Shown piece after piece: positions 27,362-36,649 of a stretch of DNA of 64,000 bases. Within the stretch, counting starts at the first letter, position 1; every line of letters starts with the position of its first letter. A program made the position numbers and the translations under genes. Under the pieces are notes generated by a model. That model did no database searches, was not told where the DNA came from, and saw nothing but the letters and a program-made list of their open reading frames with translations. Source of the stretch: Pedobacter psychroterrae (GTDB lineage Bacteria > Bacteroidota > Bacteroidia > Sphingobacteriales > Sphingobacteriaceae). The stretch lies in the NCBI RefSeq assembly GCF_004331695.1, contig NZ_SJSL01000006.1:186001-250000 (forward strand). Direction: 5' to 3'.

Positions 27362-27401
27362 GCTACGAAGGTAGTCAGACCGCTTCTTTAACTGAGCTAC
27401 C
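27362..27401 (-). pseudogene. Possible degenerate tRNA 5' half
   Basis: The minus strand reads GGTAGCTCAGTT, a tRNA D-arm, then AAAGAAGC and GGTCTGACTACC, which resembles the D-arm/anticodon-arm order of tRNA-Arg genes. The D-stem has a mismatch, the anticodon stem does not close, and no acceptor or T-arm is found at the right distance. It is at best a remnant. Confidence 0.3.
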
Positions 27402-27554
27402 ATTAGCTCGCTGAAATTGCAAGAAAAGGACAATTAACTACCAAGAAATTCTAACAGGACAAGTGCGAACCGGGCTATAAATAAAACGTATCACATCAAA
27501 CAGTAGCCAGCTGTTTTTTTAAACTGCTTAAGCACATCATAACGTGGAAAATAT

Positions 27555-27562
27555 TAACTTTG
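27555..27562 (+). promoter_or_regulatory. -7 box TAACTTTG adjacent to cmk start
   Basis: TAACTTTG ends five bases before ATG 27568. It argues against the upstream in-frame GTG at 27544, which would lie before the transcription start. Confidence 0.5.
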
Positions 27563-27567
27563 TTTTG

Positions 27568-28248
27568 ATGAGAAAAAACCTGGTAATAGCCATTGATGGC
27601 TATTCTTCTTGCGGAAAAAGTACCCTGGCAAAGGCTTTGGCAAAGAAACTGGGCTTTATATATATAGACAGCGGCTCGATGTACCGGGCAGTAACGTTGT
27701 TTTTCATCAGGAATGCCGTTGACATGGCAGACAATGAAGCAGTCATCGATGCACTTCAGCACATAGAATTAAATTTTCATTCAAGAGATTACCAATCACA
27801 CATTACTTTAAACGGAGAAGAGGTATCAGAAGAAATCAGGCAAATGCCGGTATCTGAAAGCGTAAGTGAAGTCTCTGCCAATAAGCTGGTACGCAGGGAA
27901 ATGGTCAGGCAGCAGCAGCGCATGGGCAAATCTAAGAACATTGTAATGGATGGGCGGGATATTGGCACCACAGTATTTGCCGATGCGCAAGTTAAATTCT
28001 TCATGACTGCCGACCCTAAGATCAGGGCAGAGCGCCGTTTTAAAGAAATGAGAAGCAAGGGCGATACCACCATCACACTGGAAGAAGTATTTGAAAACCT
28101 TGCGCATAGAGACTATGCAGATACCACACGTAAAGAAAGTCCGCTTACACGTGCCGAGGACGCGATCATACTGGACAATACTGCACTTTCCGAAGCTGAA
28201 CAGCTGGAACTTGCACTGCAACAAGTACAGGATCATCTATCTGTGTAG
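27568..28248 (+). CDS. cmk: Cytidylate kinase
   Basis: 226 residues from ATG 27568. The P-loop IDGYSSCGKST is followed by YIDSGSMYRAVT, MDGRDIGTTVF and RAERRFKEM, all diagnostic. It phosphorylates CMP and dCMP with ATP. A second in-frame start, GTG 27544, would add eight residues (ENINFVL) that are not part of the family. A -7 box five bases upstream suggests a leaderless message. Confidence 0.95.
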   Translation: MRKNLVIAIDGYSSCGKSTLAKALAKKLGFIYIDSGSMYRAVTLFFIRNAVDMADNEAVIDALQHIELNFHSRDYQSHITLNGEEVSEEIRQMPVSESVSEVSANKLVRREMVRQQQRMGKSKNIVMDGRDIGTTVFADAQVKFFMTADPKIRAERRFKEMRSKGDTTITLEEVFENLAHRDYADTTRKESPLTRAEDAIILDNTALSEAEQLELALQQVQDHLSV

Positions 28249-28299
28249 CCAGTATCTTGTACCGACAAACACCGACCATTTGACTATAAAATATAAAAA

Positions 28300-28322
28300 G
28301 TCAATCACTTGACGCTTTTTTT
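28300..28322 (+). terminator. Probable terminator after cmk
   Basis: GTCAA and TTGAC arms with a TCAC loop lie between an A-rich run and a run of seven Ts. The stem is short. Confidence 0.5.
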
Positions 28323-28395
28323 GCAAATGTTTAGTTACAAATACATTCTTCAATAAACATTACAATTTGATGTTCTAACTTTTTATCAGGATGAA

Positions 28396-28403
28396 TAATT
28401 TTG
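28396..28403 (+). promoter_or_regulatory. -7 box TAATTTTG before the RND efflux operon
   Basis: TAATTTTG matches TAnnTTTG and ends six bases before ATG 28410. The only nearby TTTG (28366-28369) is 26 bases upstream, too far for the usual spacing. Confidence 0.45.
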
Positions 28404-28409
28404 CCAATT

Positions 28410-29573
28410 ATGAAAACAGCTATACAATCTATCTATTTATCATTGATTGCACTTATTTTATTTAGTTCTTGTGGAAATGACCAGAAAAAGGGTGCAGCTC
28501 CTGCTGCCCAGGTACAGGTCTACCCTGTGGTTGCCCTAAGTGCCATATCCACCTCGCTGGAAACTGATTACCCTGCAACGCTGGAAGGCATTCAAAATGT
28601 AGACATCAGACCCAAAGTAGATGGTTTTATAGAAAAAATATATGTAGACGAAGGTGCGGCTGTTAAAAAAGGCCAGTTGCTGTTTAGCATCAATGCCCCT
28701 CAATACGAACAACTGGTAAGGACAGCCAACGCCGCCATTAGTAGTGCCGAGGCTGATGTAAACGCTGCCCAACTGCAGGTAAATAAAACAAGACCGCTTG
28801 TGGAAAAGGACATCATCAGCAAATATGATCTTGAATCTGCAGAGCTAACACTTCAGAGCCGCAAGGCCGCATTGGCAAGGACTAAAGCGGAACTGGTAAA
28901 TGCCAGAGTCAATCTGGGCTATACCCGTATCACCAGCCCGGTAGATGGCGTGATAGGCAGTATCCCTTTCAAAACCGGTAGCCTTGTAAGCGGAACCAGC
29001 ACGCAACCGCTGACTACCGTTTCCAATATAAGTAAGGTCTACGCCTATTTCTCTATGAATGAAAAGCAACTGCTTGATTTTTCAAGAAACTATAAGGGAA
29101 AAGACCTTCAGGCACAGATAAAAAATATTCCTCCGGTATCATTGGTATTGTCTGATGGATCAGCCTATGCTGAAAATGGTAAAGTAGGGTCTATCAACGG
29201 ACTGATCAATACAAACACCGGCTCTGTAAGTCTGAGGGCTACCTTCTCCAACCCATCCATGTTGCTCAGAAGCGGGGCAAGTGCGTCGGTGCGCATTCCG
29301 CAGCATCTGGAAAATGCACTGCTTATTCCTCAAAATTCGACTATCGATCTGCAGGGCAAAAAATTTGTATATGTGGTAGACAGTAAGGGAATCATCAAAA
29401 ATACTGAGGTAGAGATTATGGAGCTTGCAAAAGGCAATTTCTATGTGGTAACTAAAGGCCTTAAGGCAGGTGATAAAATTGTGCTGGAGGGATTTCAGTC
29501 GCTAAAAGACGGTATGGAGATCAAGCCTGATGAGAAAAATGCAGATTCAGTTTATAGTGAAATCAGCAAATAA
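28410..29573 (+). CDS. RND efflux periplasmic adaptor lipoprotein
   Basis: 387 residues from ATG 28410. The lipoprotein signal ends LFSSC (Cys21). VDIRPKVDGFIEKIYVDEGA is the lipoyl-like domain, flanking an alpha-helical hairpin (about 95-165). GYTRITSPVDGVIG and the beta-barrel and membrane-proximal domains follow, in MexA/AcrA order. It bridges the inner-membrane pump (six bases downstream) and the outer-membrane channel, forming a tripartite exporter. The substrate is unknown. No repressor gene such as TetR is adjacent. Confidence 0.94.
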   Translation: MKTAIQSIYLSLIALILFSSCGNDQKKGAAPAAQVQVYPVVALSAISTSLETDYPATLEGIQNVDIRPKVDGFIEKIYVDEGAAVKKGQLLFSINAPQYEQLVRTANAAISSAEADVNAAQLQVNKTRPLVEKDIISKYDLESAELTLQSRKAALARTKAELVNARVNLGYTRITSPVDGVIGSIPFKTGSLVSGTSTQPLTTVSNISKVYAYFSMNEKQLLDFSRNYKGKDLQAQIKNIPPVSLVLSDGSAYAENGKVGSINGLINTNTGSVSLRATFSNPSMLLRSGASASVRIPQHLENALLIPQNSTIDLQGKKFVYVVDSKGIIKNTEVEIMELAKGNFYVVTKGLKAGDKIVLEGFQSLKDGMEIKPDEKNADSVYSEISK

Positions 29574-29579
29574 GACGAT

Positions 29580-32500
29580 ATGTTTAAGAAATTTATAGAG
29601 AGACCCGTTTTATCAACGGTTATATCCATCATTATAGTGATACTGGGTATATTGGGACTGATTACTTTGCCGGTATCCCAATATCCTGAAATTGCCCCTC
29701 CTACGGTGCAGGTTTCGGCATCCTATCAGGGTGCTAATGCCGATGTGGTGATGAACAGCGTGGTGATCCCGCTGGAAGAGCAGATCAACGGTGTGGAGGA
29801 CATGACTTATATGACCTCGAGTGCCAGCAATGATGGTACGGCTACGATTACCATCAATTTTAAATTGGGTACCAATGCCGATTTGGCAGCAGTAAACGTG
29901 CAGAACCGGGTAGCCAGGGCCGCTAGTTTACTTCCGGCCGAGGTGACAAGGTCGGGTGTGATTACTGCCAAAAGACAGGCCAGTAACGTACTGATCTTTA
30001 CGCTGCATAGTGATAGTGCATCTTTCGATCAGAAATTCCTGCAGAATTATGCCAACATCAACCTAATCCCGCAGATAAAAAGGATTGCCGGTGTGGGTGA
30101 TGCAAGCACCTTTGGTTTGATGGACTATTCCATGCGGATCTGGGTGAAGCCGGATGTGATGGCTACCTATGGCTTGATTCCCAGTGACATCAGCGCAGCC
30201 CTTGCCGAGCAGAATATAGAGGCTGCTCCCGGACAGTTTGGAGAACAGGGAGGGGAGTCATTTCAATACACCCTGAAATACTCCGGCCGCTTAAAAAATG
30301 AGACTGAGTTTAGCAATATTATCATCAGAACGGCGGATAACGGACAGGTACTTAGGCTAAGGGATATTGCCAGGATAGAGCTTGGTGCTCAAAGTTATGC
30401 CAGTACCAGTAAGTTTAACGGAAGACCATCTATCGGGGTGGCGATTAATCAAACTGCGGGCTCAAATGCAAAAGAGGTAATAGAAGGTGCGCTTAAAGTG
30501 CTGGAAGCTTCGTCACAATCTTTCCCAAAGGGTGTGCACTACAATACGCTGATCAATGTTAATGATTTTCTTGATGCTTCAATTGAAAAAGTAATCCATA
30601 CACTGGTAGAAGCTTTTATATTGGTGTTTCTGGTGGTGTTTTTGTTCCTTCAGGATTTCCGTTCTACATTAATCCCGGCTATTAGTGTTCCCGTAGCCAT
30701 TATAGGTACCTTCTTCTTCCTGAATTTATTTGGGTTTACGATCAACTTGCTTACCCTTTTCGCTTTGGTACTGGCCATCGGTATTGTGGTAGATGATGCA
30801 ATTGTCGTCGTTGAGGCTGTCCATGCCAAGCTGGACCATGGCTATAAATCGGCCAAAAAAGCAACGATCGATGCCATGGAAGACATTACCGGCGCCATCA
30901 TTTCCATCACGCTTGTGATGTCAGCCGTATTTATCCCGGTGAGCTTTATCCAGGGCTCGTCTGGCGTATTCTATAAACAGTTTGGTCTGACACTGGCCAT
31001 TGCCATCATACTTTCGGCCATCAACGCATTGACATTAAGTCCTGCGCTTTGTGCCTTATTGTTAAAGCCCCATGCAGAAGATCATGGCAAACCAAAAGGA
31101 TTTTTGCAGCGTTTTTATACGGCATTTAATACGTCGTTTGACCTGATGACCAACCGCTACAAAAGATCGGTAAGCTTTCTGGCCAGAAAACAATGGCTGG
31201 CGGGTCTGGGAATCCTTGCCTTTGTGGGAATATTGATCTGGACGATGAATACCACGCCAAAAGGGTTTGTACCAAATGAAGATATGGGAACAATTATGTC
31301 CGATATTTCATTGCCTCCGGCTACTTCACAGGAACGCACCAGAGAGGTTATCGAACAGATAGACAGCATAGTACATACCATCCCCGAGATTAAAAACTCG
31401 CTGAGGATCGTGGGCCGCAGTATGATCAGCGGTTCAGGAAGTTCGTATGGTATGGTGATCTCCAGATTAGTACCCTGGGATGAGCGCAAACGCGATGTGA
31501 AGACCATCATTGGAGAATTGTTTGCCAAAACAGCCACTATTAAAGGCGCAAAAATCATATTCTTTGCCCCTCCTACTATTCAGGGCTTTGGAACGAGCGG
31601 TGGATTTGAATTTCAGTTGCAGGACAAAACGGGTGGAGATATCAATAAATTCAACAAAATCGGGAATGATTTTCTGGCAGCACTGAGCAAAAGGCCTGAG
31701 ATCCAGTTTGCCTCTACCTCGTTCAATCCTAATTTTCCTCAATACCAGATCGATGTAAATGTGGCTACAGTAAAACAGGCAGGGCTGAGCGTAAGTGATG
31801 TTTTGGGTGTATTGCAAGGCTATTATGGTGGGGTATATGCCTCCAACTTCAACAAGTTTGGCAAGCAATTTAGGGTAATGTACCAGGCAGATGCACAGTA
31901 CAGGGCCAATCTGCAAACTTTAAACGGCATATATGTCAGGAACTCAAGTGGCGAGATGGCACCTATCAGCAATTTCATTACGCTTAAAAAAGTGTATGGT
32001 CCGCAGGCTATATCGCGGTTTAACCTCTTTACCTCTATTGCGGTAACGGGTAGTCCTAATGCCGGATTCAGTTCCGGTGACGCATTAAAAGCAGTACAGG
32101 AAGAAGCTTTAATACATTTACCGGCAGGATATGGCTATGAATTTTCAGGATTGTCCCGCGAGGAGATGGCTGGAGGAAACCAGACCATTTTTATCTTCCT
32201 GCTTTGTGTAATATTCGTTTACTTTTTACTATGTGCGCAATATGAGAGTTACCTATTGCCTTTGGCGGTATTGGTATCTCTTCCTATCGGTTTGGCAGGG
32301 GTGTTTATCTTTGACAAGATCTTTGGGGTAGACAATAACATTTATACGCAGATAACGCTGATCATGCTGGTTGGATTGTTGGCCAAGAACGCCATTTTGA
32401 TAGTAGAATATGCGGTAGACAGGAGAAGGAAAGGGATGTCGATAGTGAGTGCGGCCATCAGTGGCGCTACTGCACGTCTTCGCCCTATTTTGATGACTTC

Positions 32501-32753
32501 ATTTGCGTTTATCCTGGGCTTATTGCCTTTGATGCTGTCGACCGGTGTGGGAGCAGCAGGTAATAAATCTATCGGTACGGGTGCGGTAGGCGGTATGCTG
32601 ATCGGGACCATATTTGGGATATTCGTTATCCCTGCATTATTCATCGTTTTCCAGCGTCTTCAGGAAAGGGTTAGTAATAAATCTCCATTTGAGGAGGGTT
32701 ATGGTGAGCAAGGAAGAATAGATTTTCCAGAGGTTGACAAGCGCGAGCATTAA
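29580..32753 (+). CDS. RND multidrug efflux pump, AcrB/MexB (HAE1) type
   Basis: 1057 residues, typical of HAE1 pumps. It opens with FIERPVLSTVISIIIVILG, and twelve membrane helices flank two large periplasmic loops. The proton-relay aspartate pair is in LAIGIVVDDAIVVVEAV. SQYPEIAPPTV, AGVGDASTFG and GLLAKNAILIVEYA are also classic. It exports amphiphilic compounds from the periplasm or inner membrane using the proton gradient, with the adaptor before it and the outer-membrane factor 12 bases after it. Confidence 0.96.
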   Translation: MFKKFIERPVLSTVISIIIVILGILGLITLPVSQYPEIAPPTVQVSASYQGANADVVMNSVVIPLEEQINGVEDMTYMTSSASNDGTATITINFKLGTNADLAAVNVQNRVARAASLLPAEVTRSGVITAKRQASNVLIFTLHSDSASFDQKFLQNYANINLIPQIKRIAGVGDASTFGLMDYSMRIWVKPDVMATYGLIPSDISAALAEQNIEAAPGQFGEQGGESFQYTLKYSGRLKNETEFSNIIIRTADNGQVLRLRDIARIELGAQSYASTSKFNGRPSIGVAINQTAGSNAKEVIEGALKVLEASSQSFPKGVHYNTLINVNDFLDASIEKVIHTLVEAFILVFLVVFLFLQDFRSTLIPAISVPVAIIGTFFFLNLFGFTINLLTLFALVLAIGIVVDDAIVVVEAVHAKLDHGYKSAKKATIDAMEDITGAIISITLVMSAVFIPVSFIQGSSGVFYKQFGLTLAIAIILSAINALTLSPALCALLLKPHAEDHGKPKGFLQRFYTAFNTSFDLMTNRYKRSVSFLARKQWLAGLGILAFVGILIWTMNTTPKGFVPNEDMGTIMSDISLPPATSQERTREVIEQIDSIVHTIPEIKNSLRIVGRSMISGSGSSYGMVISRLVPWDERKRDVKTIIGELFAKTATIKGAKIIFFAPPTIQGFGTSGGFEFQLQDKTGGDINKFNKIGNDFLAALSKRPEIQFASTSFNPNFPQYQIDVNVATVKQAGLSVSDVLGVLQGYYGGVYASNFNKFGKQFRVMYQADAQYRANLQTLNGIYVRNSSGEMAPISNFITLKKVYGPQAISRFNLFTSIAVTGSPNAGFSSGDALKAVQEEALIHLPAGYGYEFSGLSREEMAGGNQTIFIFLLCVIFVYFLLCAQYESYLLPLAVLVSLPIGLAGVFIFDKIFGVDNNIYTQITLIMLVGLLAKNAILIVEYAVDRRRKGMSIVSAAISGATARLRPILMTSFAFILGLLPLMLSTGVGAAGNKSIGTGAVGGMLIGTIFGIFVIPALFIVFQRLQERVSNKSPFEEGYGEQGRIDFPEVDKREH

Positions 32754-32765
32754 TTTAAAGAACAC

Positions 32766-34175
32766 ATGAACACCAGATACAATAAACACTTTATCATCGG
32801 TTTTTCGATACTGACACTGACGGCTTGTGTTGCAAAAAAGTACGAGCGCCCGGCATTGAACAGCAATGGGCTTTATAGAAATGAAAGTACGGGCGTTACC
32901 GGCGACAGCACCACAATAGCTGATCTACCATGGAAAAGCCTGTTTACCGATGCTACCTTACAAACGCTGATAGAACAAGGCATCAATGAAAACCTGGATC
33001 TAAAACAGGCAGTGGAAAGGATCAAAATTGCGGAGGCTACGCTATTTCAGAGCAAGGCCGCTTTGTTGCCAAGCCTTTCAGCAGATCTGTCGGTAACTGA
33101 TGCCAAGCAATCGAGGGCCGCATTAAATTTTCCGCCGGGGATTAATATCAATACGGAGACCCAGACCTACAGGGCACAGTTGAGCACCAGCTGGGAAGCA
33201 GATATCTGGGGCAGGCTGAGCAGTGCCAAAAGATCGGCATATGCTTCTTTATTGCAGACGGATGCAGCTAAGAGAGCAGTGCAGACCCAGTTAATCGCCA
33301 GCATAGCCAACTCATATTATAGCCTGTTGGCTTTGGATCAGCAACTGGCCATCACTGAGCAAACCATCAAAAGCAGGGAACAGGGCGTAGAAACCATGAA
33401 AGCGCTAAAAGAAGGCGCAGTGGTAAACGGTGCAGCAGTGGTACAAAGTGAAGCCAGTTTGTATGCTGCTCAGGTAACGCTTCCTGACCTGAGGAGAAAC
33501 ATCAGGGAAACAGAGAATGCATTAAGTATACTTTTAGGAAAAGGCGCCGGTAGTGTAGCCCGTACCACATTGGATCAGCAGCAATCCTACACTGATCTGA
33601 AAACAGGGGTATCTGCACAATTACTGCAGAACAGGCCAGATGTGCAGGCGGCAGAATTTGCTTTCAGGGCAGCATTTGAAAATAAGAACGTAGCGAGGGC
33701 GTCCTTCTATCCTGCGTTGACTCTGACCGCAAATGGTGGTCTGTCGACGCTTGATTTAAAGAGCTTTTTTGACAACTCTATATTCTATAATTTAATCGGA
33801 GGCCTGAGCCAGCCTATTTTTAACAGGAGTTTGAATAAAGCACGGTTGAGAACTGCCGAAGCACAACAGCAGATAGCATTTTATGAATTCCAGAAAAGCC
33901 TGCTGACTAGTGGACAAGAAGTGTCAAACGCATTATTTTCTTACCAAACTGCAATTGAAAAAGAGACTACCAGAGCAAAACAGGTAGCAGCCCTGACTAA
34001 GGCGGTAGATTTTACCAAAGAACTGCTCAGGTACAGTTCTGCGACCAACTATACAGACGTACTGACCTCAGAACAAAGTCTCTTGGCTGCACAACTTAGC
34101 AGTACGAGCGATAAACTTCAAAGGCTTCAATCGGTAGTAAACCTGTATAGAGCATTGGGAGGCGGTTGGAAATAA
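32766..34175 (+). CDS. RND efflux outer-membrane factor (TolC/OprM/NodT type) lipoprotein
   Basis: 469 residues. The lipoprotein signal ends LTAC (Cys21). Two repeats of the outer-membrane efflux fold are seen: LPWKSLFTDATLQTLIEQG, LKQAVERIKIAEATL, LSTSWEADIWGRLSSAKRS and NRPDVQAAEFAFRAA. It forms the exit duct of the tripartite pump. It is the last gene of the three-gene operon. Confidence 0.94.
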   Translation: MNTRYNKHFIIGFSILTLTACVAKKYERPALNSNGLYRNESTGVTGDSTTIADLPWKSLFTDATLQTLIEQGINENLDLKQAVERIKIAEATLFQSKAALLPSLSADLSVTDAKQSRAALNFPPGININTETQTYRAQLSTSWEADIWGRLSSAKRSAYASLLQTDAAKRAVQTQLIASIANSYYSLLALDQQLAITEQTIKSREQGVETMKALKEGAVVNGAAVVQSEASLYAAQVTLPDLRRNIRETENALSILLGKGAGSVARTTLDQQQSYTDLKTGVSAQLLQNRPDVQAAEFAFRAAFENKNVARASFYPALTLTANGGLSTLDLKSFFDNSIFYNLIGGLSQPIFNRSLNKARLRTAEAQQQIAFYEFQKSLLTSGQEVSNALFSYQTAIEKETTRAKQVAALTKAVDFTKELLRYSSATNYTDVLTSEQSLLAAQLSSTSDKLQRLQSVVNLYRALGGGWK

Positions 34176-34193
34176 AGATCAAGTGTATTCTTC

Positions 34194-34208
34194 TTAGATT
34201 AATTCTAA
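34194..34208 (+). promoter_or_regulatory. Fur-like operator 1 upstream of the siderophore receptor
   Basis: TTAGA-TTAAT-TCTAA has perfect five-base inverted arms, with AATAA following. It lies directly before the predicted -33 element. Fur binding is inference from symmetry, context and similarity to Fur-type 7-1-7 boxes. Confidence 0.5.
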
Positions 34209-34214
34209 ATAAAT

Positions 34215-34245
34215 TTTGATAATATCAGAATAGGTGCTTTCTTTG
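34215..34245 (+). promoter_or_regulatory. Promoter of the siderophore receptor operon
   Basis: TTTG at 34215-34218, 19 bases, then TTTCTTTG at 34238-34245, which matches TAnnTTTG except for one base. The predicted transcription start, near 34252, lies at the edge of operator 2. Confidence 0.5.
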
Positions 34246-34252
34246 TGCTTAA

Positions 34253-34267
34253 TTAGAATTAATCCAA
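34253..34267 (+). promoter_or_regulatory. Fur-like operator 2, at the transcription start
   Basis: TTAGA-ATTAA-TCCAA has the same arms as operator 1 with one mismatch. It spans the predicted start point and ends six bases before the ATG, a position suited to repression. Confidence 0.45.
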
Positions 34268-34273
34268 ATAAAG

Positions 34274-36649
34274 ATGCATAGAATTTTACAATCTAGTTTA
34301 ACAGCTATCCTGCTAGTGTTCTCCTTTTCCGCATATGCGCAGCAAGGAAGTATAAAAGGTAAGATAATTACAGCTGACGGCGACCCTGCAGCCTATGTAA
34401 CAGTAGGTTTGAAAGAAAGGGCTACTGTTTCAACCACGAATACCAAGGGCGAGTATACTTTCCAAAAAGTAAGAAGCGGCACCTATACCATCCGTGTATC
34501 AGCAATAGGCCTGAGAGCTGCGGAGAAAACGGTGACCGTAACAGAAGGCCAGACCAGTTATCTTGACTTTACCTTATCTGAAAGTTCAGATCAGCTGAAA
34601 GAGGTAGTCGTATCAGGTAATAAAAAGAAATATAAGATTGATGCCCCTTCTTCTTCCCTAAGATTGGACGGGCCTTTATTGGAAGCACCGCAAAATATCC
34701 AGGTGATTACCTCTGCTACACTAGCCGACCAGCAAATCACCAGCATGAGTGATGGTGTAATCAGGAATGTAAGCGGGCTAACCAGATTGGAACATTGGGG
34801 AGATATCTACACCCGTGTAAACACCCGTGGTGCAAGGGCGGCAGCGTTCAGAAACGGTATAAACTTAACATCAGACTGGGGTCCGCTTACGGAAGACATG
34901 AGCTTTGTAGACCATATTGAATTTGTGAAAGGCCCCTCTGGCTTTATGATGTCAAATGGCGAACCGAGTGGTATCTACAATGTAGTAACGAAAAAGCCTA
35001 CAGGAAAAGATTTTAATGGTGAAGCCTCATTTACATTGGGCAGTTATGATATGTACCGCAGCACGCTGGACCTGGACGGCAAGCTGAGCCAGTCTGGCAA
35101 ACTCTTGTACAGGTTGAACTTAATGGGACAAAGTAAAAACTCACACCGTGCCTATGAGTACAACGACCGCTACAGCATAGCCCCTGTAATCAGTTATCAA
35201 ATTGATGATCAAACATTAGTGACAGCTGAATACAATTACCAGCATGTTAAACTATCCGATCTAGGATCGGCTTATGTCTTTGCACCGGATGGTTATGCAA
35301 CATTGCCCAGGGATTTTACCATGTCTGAACCCGGCATAGAACCAAATATTGCCAAAGAGCATAGCCTATTTTTAAACATGCAACACCAATTGAATGCCGA
35401 CTGGAAGTTTACAGCACAATTGGCATATATAGATTATAGTCAGATATCCAGTGATATATGGCCATCATCGGTAGCAGCCAATGGCGATATCATTCGTGAT
35501 CTTTATAATTTTGATGCGGCATTGAAATACAAATTTGGTCAGGCATTCTTGAATGGCCGTGCTACAACTGGAAGTGTTAACCATCGTATATTGGTTGGAT
35601 TGGACCTGGGTAGTAAAGAGCGTTATTACGACTGGGGGCAGGCAGCTCCACTTGACAATGATACTAAGCCATTTAATATTTACCATCCGGTTTATGGGGC
35701 TCCTGTAAATGGAATACCACAGTTCGATCGTAGCAAAAGTTTATACCTGAGAGGTGCAAATAACCAGGTTAACCAATCGTATACCGGTTTATACCTGCAG
35801 GATGAGCTTGGCTTTCTGGAAAACAAGATCCGATTGACACTGGCAGGGAGGTATACCTTCGTACAACAATCTGAATATGGTACCGTAACAGAAGACAAGA
35901 AATTTACGCCACGGGTAGGCTTAAGTGTTTCTGTTGATAATCAGACTGCTGTATACGCCTTGTATGACCAGACTTTTATTCCACAGATAGGTACGCTGAG
36001 AAGCGGGGAACAGCCTAAACCTGTGACAGGTAACAACATTGAATTCGGAATAAAGAAAGATTGGTTTGATGGTCGCTGGAATACCACCCTTGCTGCCTAC
36101 CGCATTCTTAAAAATAATGAATTATCACCTGATCCAACCAGCACCCCTGCTGCCCCTTTCTCTTTACAATTGGGACAAAGCAGAACCAAGGGGATCGAGT
36201 TTGACCTGCGCGGAGAGATCTTTACCGGATTGAACCTGGTAGCTAACTATGCACTGACAGATTCAAGGATAAGTAAAGAAACTGAGGTTTATGGAGAAAT
36301 TATCCCTGTTGGAACTAAAATAACAGGATATGCTAAACATAATGCCAATGCATGGCTGAGCTATAAACTTCAACAAGGAGCACTAAAGGGCACCGGAATA
36401 TCAGGTGGCTTCAGTTACCAGGCCGATCGCAGCACCTGGTCATGGGGAGGCGCAGGAACTCAGGAAATGCCTAGCTATTTTAAACTGGACGGCGGTATTT
36501 TTTGGGAAAAGGATAAATTACGCTTAACAGCTAATGTGTTTAACATTCTTGACAAGTATCTTTATAGTGGTGCTTCTTATGGTGATTATTATTACTGGCA
36601 AACTGAAGCACCAAGAAATTACAGGTTGAGCATAACTTATAAATTTTAA
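34274..36649 (+). CDS. TonB-dependent siderophore receptor
   Basis: 791 residues. A signal peptide ends FSAYAQ (about 22). A carboxypeptidase regulatory-like domain spans about 25-105 and ends at LKEVVVSG. The plug has EAPQNIQVITSATLADQQ and SFVDHIEFVKGPSGFMMSNG, which are hallmarks of siderophore receptors of the FhuA/FpvA group. The barrel ends YRLSITYKF. The stop codon overlaps the start of the PepSY gene, so receptor and putative reductase are coupled. Two Fur-like inverted repeats bracket its promoter. The siderophore cannot be named; a hydroxamate or catechol is equally possible. Confidence 0.92.
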   Translation: MHRILQSSLTAILLVFSFSAYAQQGSIKGKIITADGDPAAYVTVGLKERATVSTTNTKGEYTFQKVRSGTYTIRVSAIGLRAAEKTVTVTEGQTSYLDFTLSESSDQLKEVVVSGNKKKYKIDAPSSSLRLDGPLLEAPQNIQVITSATLADQQITSMSDGVIRNVSGLTRLEHWGDIYTRVNTRGARAAAFRNGINLTSDWGPLTEDMSFVDHIEFVKGPSGFMMSNGEPSGIYNVVTKKPTGKDFNGEASFTLGSYDMYRSTLDLDGKLSQSGKLLYRLNLMGQSKNSHRAYEYNDRYSIAPVISYQIDDQTLVTAEYNYQHVKLSDLGSAYVFAPDGYATLPRDFTMSEPGIEPNIAKEHSLFLNMQHQLNADWKFTAQLAYIDYSQISSDIWPSSVAANGDIIRDLYNFDAALKYKFGQAFLNGRATTGSVNHRILVGLDLGSKERYYDWGQAAPLDNDTKPFNIYHPVYGAPVNGIPQFDRSKSLYLRGANNQVNQSYTGLYLQDELGFLENKIRLTLAGRYTFVQQSEYGTVTEDKKFTPRVGLSVSVDNQTAVYALYDQTFIPQIGTLRSGEQPKPVTGNNIEFGIKKDWFDGRWNTTLAAYRILKNNELSPDPTSTPAAPFSLQLGQSRTKGIEFDLRGEIFTGLNLVANYALTDSRISKETEVYGEIIPVGTKITGYAKHNANAWLSYKLQQGALKGTGISGGFSYQADRSTWSWGGAGTQEMPSYFKLDGGIFWEKDKLRLTANVFNILDKYLYSGASYGDYYYWQTEAPRNYRLSITYKF

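Larger units (their letters stand above)
27089..27554. other. Roughly 470-base intergenic region between arfB and cmk
   Basis: No protein gene is credible here. It contains an 11-base tandem repeat (27272-27293) and a tRNA-like fragment on the minus strand (27362-27401). The arfB and cmk promoters lie at its edges. The rest is AT-rich and unassigned. Confidence 0.55.
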
